Origin: an uncultured Roseburia sp.
GTDB lineage: Bacteria > Bacillota > Clostridia > Lachnospirales > Lachnospiraceae
Length of the DNA: 45,954 nucleotides
NCBI GenBank assembly: GCA_900756925.1
Contig: CAAELX010000048.1
Span: 1-45,954 of the forward strand
Reading direction: 5' to 3'
The translations under genes were made by a program, and so were the position numbers. Numbering within the stretch: the stretch's first letter is position 1; each line of letters opens with the position of its first letter. The notes beneath the pieces are model-generated. The model ran no database searches and was not told the origin of the DNA. It worked only from the letters and a program-made list of their open reading frames with translations. Positions 45,842 through 45,954 of this stretch are shown here, piece after piece.

Positions 45842-45954
45842 TTAGCCAATTGCGACACTCCAATTTACGCTGTGAAGATTGTGCGCAATAACCAAAGGCA
45901 ACGAAGACACGCTCTCGCTACGTGTCGCTGGCAGCGGTACTAAGCGACCAAAAT
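45842..45954. mobile_element. Second copy of the 251-bp palindromic element, cut by the window edge
   Basis: From AGCCAATTGCG at 45842 the sequence matches positions 29079-29190 of the intact copy with only a few substitutions (for example GCGACAC for GCGAAAC, GTGAAG for GTGTAG, GGCAGCGG for GGCAACGG), so both copies are recent. Only the left half is in the window. It lies upstream of yedF in the same orientation and at the same distance as the intact copy lies upstream of the DUF1540 gene. Confidence 0.9.

Overview
This 45,954-base window looks like a chromosomal segment of a spore-forming, diderm-free Firmicute, most probably a gut Lachnospiraceae (Clostridium cluster XIVa, Roseburia/Agathobacter-like). 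The reasons are a complete spoIIIA operon, spoIIGA-sigE and sigG, a Firmicute-type dcw cluster with two class B PBPs, perfect CIRCE control of hrcA-grpE-dnaK-dnaJ, a direct GlnRS, and a selenium-dependent molybdenum hydroxylase accessory cluster. The genus is inference; the family assignment rests on gene content and protein style only. Almost every gene is on the minus strand.

Layout, left to right: prfC (257-1846); the spoIIIA operon AA to AH (7131 down to 1953); argS; a decayed sortase remnant; queT with a probable preQ1 riboswitch; a DapF-like protein in which both catalytic cysteines are serine; sigG on the plus strand, convergent with a beta-CASP metallo-hydrolase; then spoIIGA-sigE, and the dcw cluster (ftsZ, ftsQ, ftsW, murD, mraY, spoVD-like PBP, FtsI/PBP2B-like PBP, ftsL, rsmH, mraZ, transcribed leftward from a promoter with MraZ boxes at about 27.4 kb). 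A divergent Spo0E-like gene, a zinc-dependent phospholipase C-like protein and a DUF1540 protein follow. Next come a MocR-type regulator with glnS, the divergent luxS, the heat-shock operon, L-asparaginase, threonine aldolase, a secreted lipoprotein nuclease, and a selenium cluster (a cysteine-desulfurase/YqeC fusion, yqeB, yedF) running off the right edge.

How the parts work together: sigE made by spoIIGA-sigE is expected to drive spoIIIA, whose products build the mother cell-forespore channel needed for sigG activity; SpoVD and an FtsW/SpoVE protein make septal or cortex peptidoglycan; the DapF-like protein and the mur genes supply precursors. YqeB, YedF and the desulfurase-YqeC fusion serve maturation of a selenium-dependent molybdenum hydroxylase that lies elsewhere.

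The main non-genic discoveries are: a 251-bp palindromic MITE-like element with a 10-bp target duplication upstream of the DUF1540 gene; a second near-identical copy at the right edge upstream of yedF; an internally deleted, degenerate third copy upstream of sigG. All three present the same arm to the downstream gene. A second, unrelated 246-bp imperfect palindrome lies at about 40.7-40.95 kb. Other points are a probable non-canonical start codon for spoIIGA, a sigE-like promoter nested in the argS terminator, and a terminator hairpin that contains the only visible ribosome-binding site of the spoVD-like gene.
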